Below are positions 45,552 through 50,326 of a DNA stretch of 50,326 nucleotides, one piece after another. The DNA lies in assembly GCA_045046905.1 (NCBI GenBank), contig JASFYU010000104.1, positions 1 through 50,326 of the forward strand. The letters are read 5' to 3'. The notes under the pieces were generated by a model. It was not told the DNA's origin and ran no database searches. It saw only the letters and a list, made by a program, of their open reading frames with translations. Positions within the stretch are counted from its first letter, which is position 1, and each line of letters opens with the position of its first letter. This DNA comes from JASFYU01 sp045046905. GTDB taxonomy: Bacteria; Bacteroidota; Bacteroidia; Flavobacteriales; Flavobacteriaceae. The position numbers and the translations under genes were made by a program.

Positions 45552-46832
45552 ATGAATAGGACGATACATATGAAATCAACACTAAAAGTTAGAGGTATCA
45601 TCATAGTCATTTGTGTGGCTCTAGTATCTTGTAGGCAAAAAAAGAATAGCGTGAAAAAAGATTTAGAAACAAAAATAACAATGGTACAAGGAACTTTTGG
45701 CTATGATAAAACCTTTCTTCAAGAGTATTATAAGAATACCATACTCTTAGAAAGTAAAGATGGTGCCTCTGCCCTGATCGTATCACCAGAATTGCAAGGG
45801 CGGGTTATGACCAGTACTTTAAACGGAGAGCAGGGCAAGAGTTTTGGTTGGTTGAATTATGACCTTATACGTTCGCAGAAAAAAGAAAAACATTTTAACC
45901 CTACAGGGGGTGAGGAACGCTTTTGGATTGGCCCTGAAGGCGGACAATACTCTGTTTATTTTGCCCCAGGTTCAAGTTTTGAGTTTGAAAATTGGCATGT
46001 GCCTTCGGCTATAGATACGGAGCCTTTTACCATTGTATCACAAAACGAACGGAGTGTAAGGTTTAAAAAGGAAATGAATCTAGTCAACTATTCAGGAACC
46101 CAATTTAACATTGAGGTGAAAAGAGAAGTCACATTGCTGACTAATTCACAAATTTCTAGGTTATTAGCACTAGAGACCAATGATTTTTTTGCTGTTGCCT
46201 ATGAAACACAAAATAACATTGAGAATATAGGAACGCAAGATTGGAACAAGGATTCAGGTTTGTTATCAATCTGGTTGTTGAGTATGATGACCCCTTCGCC
46301 TGAGGTCACCGTTATAGTCCCTATAAAAGAGGGAGCCGAAGATGAATTGGGCGCGAAGGTGAATGATGATTATTTCGGAAAAGTATCAAGAGAACGCTTA
46401 AAAACAACAAACAAGACCGTCTTTTTCAAGGCTGATGGTAAAAGTCGTGGAAAAATTGGGTTCACACCCTTGCGCTCAACTCGATTTATGGGTAGTTATG
46501 ATGCGGTGAATAAGGTATTGACCCTTCTAGAGATTTCAAGACCCAACGCTGCCGATTCTTATGTTAACTCGGCCTGGGAGCTGCAAAAAGATCCTTTTTC
46601 AGGCGATGTGTTAAATTCATACAATGACGGGCCTCTTGAAGATGGTTCTCAAATGGGGCCTTTTTATGAACTTGAAAGTTCTTCACCCGCTTTGGCGCTG
46701 GCGTCAAATCAAAGTTATACCCATACACAGCGACTATACCATTTTAAAGCAACGGCAGATGTTTTAAATGCTATAGCCTTAAAAACGCTAAATGTATCTA
46801 TTGATGAGGTCAAGGCAGTTTTTAAAGAATAA
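45552..46832 (+). CDS. DUF6786-family lipoprotein
   Basis: 426 residues (an ATG at 45570 would remove six). Lipoprotein signal with lipobox ALVSC. The mature part matches DUF6786, proteins found in glycan loci: KDGASALIVSPELQGRVMTST, GGEERFWIGPEGGQYSVYFAPG and FTIVSQNERSVRFKKEM, a galactose-mutarotase-like beta-supersandwich. No function is established; sugar binding or epimerisation is only suggested by the fold. A fragment of a second member of this family is at 50151-50274, and a transposase remnant abuts its 3' end. Confidence 0.8.
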   Translation: MNRTIHMKSTLKVRGIIIVICVALVSCRQKKNSVKKDLETKITMVQGTFGYDKTFLQEYYKNTILLESKDGASALIVSPELQGRVMTSTLNGEQGKSFGWLNYDLIRSQKKEKHFNPTGGEERFWIGPEGGQYSVYFAPGSSFEFENWHVPSAIDTEPFTIVSQNERSVRFKKEMNLVNYSGTQFNIEVKREVTLLTNSQISRLLALETNDFFAVAYETQNNIENIGTQDWNKDSGLLSIWLLSMMTPSPEVTVIVPIKEGAEDELGAKVNDDYFGKVSRERLKTTNKTVFFKADGKSRGKIGFTPLRSTRFMGSYDAVNKVLTLLEISRPNAADSYVNSAWELQKDPFSGDVLNSYNDGPLEDGSQMGPFYELESSSPALALASNQSYTHTQRLYHFKATADVLNAIALKTLNVSIDEVKAVFKE

Positions 46833-46849
46833 CCAAGTTAAAGACTCGA

Positions 46850-46997
46850 AAAAAATTACGGCCGAGATTGCCAAAAATAGTATATCCGACAATGGATGGA
46901 GGAAATTCCTCTTTGTTGTTCTGCAAGGGTCTTTTATGTGTGAAAAGTGTTTCGTGAAAAGATCAGATCGATCAACAGATCCCGAGGTTTCTATCAT
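46850..46997 (-). pseudogene. ISAs1-type transposase N-terminal remnant
   Basis: Minus-strand frame from ATG 46997 reads DLFTKHFSHIKDPCRTT then RNFLHPLSDILFLAISAVI. This is the hallmark N-terminus of ISAs1/H-repeat transposases (HFsxIxDPRrxxkvrHpLxDILfLaIcAVI). After AVI the similarity stops, right at the 3' flank of the DUF6786 gene, so the element was cut by a later event. The remaining interval 46998-47097 shows no other gene. Confidence 0.75.
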
Positions 46998-47097
46998 TTT
47001 TTTAAACTCCGCCCGAAATCGCCAGAGTTTAAAGCCTTTACAAAATAGAGCTAAATAACATTCGATTCAAATTAATACAATGGCTTTTTAAATGCTT

Positions 47098-47124
47098 TTG
47101 CCTTGATATAAAGCCCTATTTTTG
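47098..47124 (+). promoter_or_regulatory. Promoter of the DEAD/DEAH helicase gene
   Basis: TTG (47098-47100), a 16-bp spacer and TATTTTTG (47117-47124) match the Bacteroidota promoter TTG/TANNTTTG well. It is 25 bp before the ATG at 47150. Confidence 0.65.
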
Positions 47125-47149
47125 CAGTCCCAAAAAAGAAAATGACAGT

Positions 47150-48703
47150 ATGGCGGATATTGCTCTAGAATTACAAGAGGTTAAAACAGAAAAAGAACTA
47201 TACAGCTACCAACAAGGTGCAATTAACCAAATTTTCGAAAAATTTGATACCGCTTCACCGGACTACCATTTACTATATCAATTACCCACAGGAGGTGGTA
47301 AAACAGTCATTTTTTCTGAAATGGTTCGGCAATATTTAAAGAATCATAAAAAGAAAGTATTGGTAATGACGCATAGAGTAGAGCTTTGTAGACAAACCTC
47401 TCAAATGCTTACCGGTTTTGGTGTTATCAATAAAGTTATAGATAGTAAGGCAGATTTAGATGATCAAGCGGAGTACGGCTGTTATGTAGCGATGGTAGAA
47501 ACCTTAAACAACCGATTGAATGAGAAAAAGCTTGATATTTCTGATATAGGTCTGGTTATTATTGATGAAGCCCATTACAATTCATTTACAAAACTTTTTA
47601 AATTTTTTGATAAATCATTCATTCTTGGTGTAACCGCAACTCCGTTAAGTTCGAATAAAGAATTACCTATGAAAGGTAATTACGACGAATTGATTGTTGG
47701 TGAAACGATTGAGTCTCTTATTGAGAATGATTTTTTAGCACGAGCAGAGGTTTTTCAATATGATATGGCTTTAACCTCTTTAGTAATTGGGTCTAATGGC
47801 GATTATACCGTTAAATCATCTGAAGATCTATATTCGAGTCCGGCAATGTTAGAAAAGCTTTTGAATGCCTATGAAAAGCATTCCAAAGGTAAAAAGACTT
47901 TAATATTTAATAATGGTATTAGCACTTCAATAAACGTTTATCATACGTTCAATGCGGCAGGTTTACCGGTTATGCATTTAGACAATACAGCTACCAAAAA
48001 ACAGCGCGCACAAATTCTAAAATGGTTTAAAGAAACACCTGATGCAATTTTATCATCCGTTAGTATTTTAACAACCGGTTTTGATGAGCCAACCATTGAT
48101 ACTATTATATTAAACAGAGCAACCAAGTCATTGACTTTATATTATCAAATGATTGGTCGTGGTTCTCGTATTTTAAATAACAAATCTAAGTTTACAGTTA
48201 TTGATTTAGGGAATAATAACTACAGGTTTGGTCCGTGGGGTGCAGATTTAGATTGGCAAACTATTTTTAAATCTCCCAACTTTTATGCAGATCGCATTCA
48301 AGATGACGAAACCATAGAAGACCGATTCAAACATGAATTACCTGAAGAGATTAGGTCAGAATTTTCAAAATCAGAAGACCTTTCTTTTGATGTCAAAGTG
48401 GTGTACAGAACAGCTACTGGTAAGGGAGAATCATCAAAGGTGGTTTTAGAACGTTCTATTGTGCAACACGCCAAAATGTGCATTGAAAATAGTGAAGATG
48501 TTTATGATGCGCTTGCTTTGGCTGAATTATTGAAAGATGATATTGACCAACGAATTCAGGTCTATGCCAAATGTATTAGCCGAAGTACTTTTAATTTTTT
48601 GCATTGGTTGAAAGATGATTACAAGAAAAAATTAAAGGCGTATTTACGTCAGAATTTCGATGAAGTCTTTGAAGAAATTCATGGGCATCCGCCAGAGGAT
48701 TAA
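47150..48703 (+). CDS. SF2 DEAD/DEAH-box helicase
   Basis: 517 residues of superfamily 2. Motif I is LPTGGGKT (45-52, Lys51), motif II DEAH (139-142), motif III VTATP (161-165), motif VI QMIGRGSR (333-340). YQQGAINQIFEKF before motif I is a Q-motif-like element. The core resembles UvrB/ResIII-type DNA or RNA translocases (SSL2-like), and a ~150-residue C-terminal part has no named domain. Own promoter upstream. Widespread in flavobacteria with unknown duty; not tied to restriction here, since no methylase or nuclease is adjacent. Confidence 0.9.
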   Translation: MADIALELQEVKTEKELYSYQQGAINQIFEKFDTASPDYHLLYQLPTGGGKTVIFSEMVRQYLKNHKKKVLVMTHRVELCRQTSQMLTGFGVINKVIDSKADLDDQAEYGCYVAMVETLNNRLNEKKLDISDIGLVIIDEAHYNSFTKLFKFFDKSFILGVTATPLSSNKELPMKGNYDELIVGETIESLIENDFLARAEVFQYDMALTSLVIGSNGDYTVKSSEDLYSSPAMLEKLLNAYEKHSKGKKTLIFNNGISTSINVYHTFNAAGLPVMHLDNTATKKQRAQILKWFKETPDAILSSVSILTTGFDEPTIDTIILNRATKSLTLYYQMIGRGSRILNNKSKFTVIDLGNNNYRFGPWGADLDWQTIFKSPNFYADRIQDDETIEDRFKHELPEEIRSEFSKSEDLSFDVKVVYRTATGKGESSKVVLERSIVQHAKMCIENSEDVYDALALAELLKDDIDQRIQVYAKCISRSTFNFLHWLKDDYKKKLKAYLRQNFDEVFEEIHGHPPED

Positions 48704-48729
48704 TACGAAAGAACTAAAAAAAGCGGTTG

Positions 48730-48737
48730 TACCTTTG
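48730..48737 (+). promoter_or_regulatory. -7 promoter element of the DEAD-box gene
   Basis: TACCTTTG followed by CA matches the Bacteroidota TANNTTTG element, 32 bp before the start. No TTG is found at the usual distance upstream, so only half of the promoter is seen. Confidence 0.5.
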
Positions 48738-48769
48738 CAAAATCGTTTTAGTAACGATAATACAAAATA

Positions 48770-50140
48770 ATGGGTATGCTTTCTTTTGACGATTTTAAAG
48801 TTTCCACGCTTTTACGCAATGCTATTAGCGATTTGGGTTATGATAAACCCAGACCTATTCAATCAAAATCATTTCCGGTTGTTCTCTCTGGTAAAGATAT
48901 GGTAGGTATTGCGCAGACAGGTACAGGTAAGACTTTTGCTTATATGTTACCGCTGCTTCAAATGCTTCCCTATTCTAAAGAGATTCACCCAAGAATACTA
49001 GTTTTGGTGCCTACACGAGAATTAGTAGTGCAAGTTGTTGCGGAAATTGAAAAGTTCGCAAAGTATTCTAACATACGAGTAGTAGGGGTTTATGGCGGCA
49101 CTAACATGAACCGTCAAAAAGAAGCATTGTCCGAAGGTGCCGATATAATAGTCGCAACACCAGGTCGATTGTACGATTTAGCATTATCAAGAGCACTCCG
49201 TCTAAAGTCTATCAAGAAATTAGTTATTGATGAAGTTGATGTAATGCTTGATCTTGGTTTTCGTTTTCAGTTAACCAATATTATGGATCTCTTGCCCGAA
49301 CGCAGGCAAAATATTATGTTTTCTGCGACCATGACGAAAGATGTTGACCAATTAATTCATGATTATTTTATTCTTCCAGAAAAAATAACTGTCGCTGTAA
49401 GTGGCACACCGCTAGCCAATATTGCACAGTCTTGCTATTCGGTTCCAAATTTCTATACCAAAGTAAATCTACTTATTGATTTACTAAAGGATACTGATTT
49501 GTATCATAAGGTTTTAGTTTTTGTATCAAACAAGAGAGACGCTGACGGTTTGTTTGAAGCTTTAGATGAGTTTTATGGAAGTGAGACCTGCATCATTCAT
49601 TCTAACAAAACACAAAATTATAGACTGCGTTCGATCAAGCAATTTGATGAAGGAAAGAACAGGATTTTGGTTACAACAGATATTATGGCGCGGGGTTTAG
49701 ATCTCGATAAGATAACGCATGTTATCAATTTCGACACTCCTGTTTACCCTGAAAACTATATGCACCGTATCGGTAGAACGGGTAGGGCAGAAGAGAAGGG
49801 AGCTTCCCTTTTATTCTATACCGCAAAAGAAAAGTCGTTCAAAGAAGCTATTGAAGTTTTGATGGATACTCAAATTTTTGATATAAAACTTCCCACTCAT
49901 ATTGAAATAGCAACACGATTAACTCCTGCAGAAACTCCTAAAATCATAGAATACGATAATCCAACGAAAAGAATAGAAGGAGAAGACGTCGGTAAAAGCT
50001 TTCATGAAAAGAAGGAAAAGAATAAGCAAATCAATCAAGGAGGTTCTTATAAACGTATAATTGAAAAAAAATACAAAAAGGCCAAGACTAGGGGAGATAA
50101 AAATCACAACAAAAGAAATAAGAAAAGTAAAAGAGGGTAA
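48770..50140 (+). CDS. DEAD-box RNA helicase (DEVD variant)
   Basis: 456 residues. Q motif (SFDDFKVSTLLRNAISDLGYDKPRPIQ), motif I AQTGTGKT (48-55), PTRELVVQV, TPGRLYDLA, motif II D154-E-V-D157 in place of DEAD, motif III SAT (185-187), ARGLDLDKITHVINFD and motif VI HRIGRTGR (332-339). The last ~60 residues are Lys/Arg-rich (KRIIEKKYKKAKTRGDKNHNK), as in RhlE-type RNA helicases that work on ribosome assembly or mRNA decay. Starts at ATG 48770 or 48776. A DUF6786 gene fragment begins 10 bp after its stop. Confidence 0.95.
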   Translation: MGMLSFDDFKVSTLLRNAISDLGYDKPRPIQSKSFPVVLSGKDMVGIAQTGTGKTFAYMLPLLQMLPYSKEIHPRILVLVPTRELVVQVVAEIEKFAKYSNIRVVGVYGGTNMNRQKEALSEGADIIVATPGRLYDLALSRALRLKSIKKLVIDEVDVMLDLGFRFQLTNIMDLLPERRQNIMFSATMTKDVDQLIHDYFILPEKITVAVSGTPLANIAQSCYSVPNFYTKVNLLIDLLKDTDLYHKVLVFVSNKRDADGLFEALDEFYGSETCIIHSNKTQNYRLRSIKQFDEGKNRILVTTDIMARGLDLDKITHVINFDTPVYPENYMHRIGRTGRAEEKGASLLFYTAKEKSFKEAIEVLMDTQIFDIKLPTHIEIATRLTPAETPKIIEYDNPTKRIEGEDVGKSFHEKKEKNKQINQGGSYKRIIEKKYKKAKTRGDKNHNKRNKKSKRG

Positions 50141-50150
50141 ATCAACCGCT

Positions 50151-50274
50151 GGTAGTTATGATGCGGTGAATAAGGTAATTACTCTTCTAGAGAGTTAAAG
50201 GCCCCTTATGTTAACTCAGCCTGGGAGTTGCAAAAAGATCCTTTTTCAGGTGATGTGCTAAATTCATACAATGA
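50151..50274 (+). pseudogene. Fragment of a second DUF6786 gene
   Basis: This stretch matches 46491-46628 inside the DUF6786 gene. The first 27 bases are identical, and the second half (NSAWELQKDPFSGDVLNSYN in translation) differs only at synonymous positions. Between the halves about 12-14 bases are deleted, creating a frameshift and stop. Silent-site differences indicate a diverged paralogue that was once under selection, not a fresh copy of the gene at 45552. The match ends abruptly at both sides. Confidence 0.88.
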
Positions 50275-50326
50275 GACCGTTGCAAAAGCTAGCGATTATT
50301 ATTGGTTTTTTCTCCAATTCGCTTTT
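50275..50326. other. Possible insertion-sequence end at the window edge
   Basis: Homology to DUF6786 stops at 50274 and GACCGTTGCAAAAGC begins. Ends of the form GAGACCxTTGCAAAA are, from memory, seen in some Bacteroidota insertion sequences. Only ~50 bases remain in the window, so this cannot be confirmed. Confidence 0.3.

Noticed and set aside
46792..47058. 88-codon plus-strand frame after the DUF6786 gene
   Set aside because: The minus strand of the same DNA carries a clear ISAs1 transposase N-terminus, so the plus frame is its shadow.
47150..50140. Two helicases as a defence island
   Set aside because: Neither is next to a nuclease, methylase or other defence gene; the DEAD-box one is a typical RhlE-like RNA helicase and the other is widespread in flavobacteria.

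Overview
The window looks like chromosomal DNA of a marine-type Flavobacteriaceae bacterium (Bacteroidota). The signs are moderately low GC, SusC/SusD genes, FecI/FecR regulators, TANNTTTG-type promoters, few Shine-Dalgarno sequences, SPII lipoproteins with short lipoboxes, and a conserved housekeeping block (yfcE, truA, ABC exporter, cdaA/folP, DUF1599, DoxX-like protein, tpiA, prmA, clpS, nadB/nadA). No rRNA, tRNA or CRISPR array was seen. The genus cannot be fixed from sequence alone.

Region 1 (1-13.3 kb) is core metabolism. It holds nucleotide and RNA modification genes, c-di-AMP synthesis (cdaA), folate (folP), glycolysis (tpiA), ribosome methylation (prmA), proteolysis adaptor (clpS), NAD synthesis (nadB-nadA) and a split YeeE/YedE sulfur transporter. 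Two heptanucleotide tandem arrays flank yfcE. A decayed TlpA/ResA-type thioredoxin gene sits just before tpiA.

Region 2 (13.3-15.6 kb) has a repeat-rich intergenic stretch with a MITE-like element. A LytS/LytR-type kinase and regulator pair follows, divergent from the next locus.

Region 3 (15.7-32.8 kb) is a glycan-degradation operon: three GH92 alpha-mannosidase-family proteins, an SSS sodium symporter, a GH130-family enzyme, a CBM9-like protein, a GHL10-like lipoprotein, a GH20 hexosaminidase, a truncated GH18 and a DUF4838 (GH163-like) protein. Mannose trimming plus HexNAc release plus two endo-beta-N-acetylglucosaminidase-like families points to N-glycans (high-mannose or hybrid) as target. 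The operon has no SusC/SusD of its own. The GH18 has been cut to its N-terminus, directly in front of the DUF4838 gene. The middle GH92 lacks the glutamate present in the other two at the usual acid position.

Region 4 (32.8-34.45 kb) is decayed mobile DNA, with an IS4-type transposase remnant and a second, very short copy of the MITE.

Region 5 (34.45-46.8 kb) is a second uptake locus: FecI sigma, FecR anti-sigma, a SusC with an N-terminal STN signalling domain, SusD, a large FG-GAP/UnbV lipoprotein and a DUF6786 lipoprotein. It could supply the outer-membrane import that region 3 lacks.

Region 6 (46.8-50.3 kb) has an ISAs1 transposase remnant, two SF2 helicases and, after them, a fragment of a second DUF6786 gene. 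The helicase pair is therefore bracketed by DUF6786 sequence, evidence of past rearrangement.
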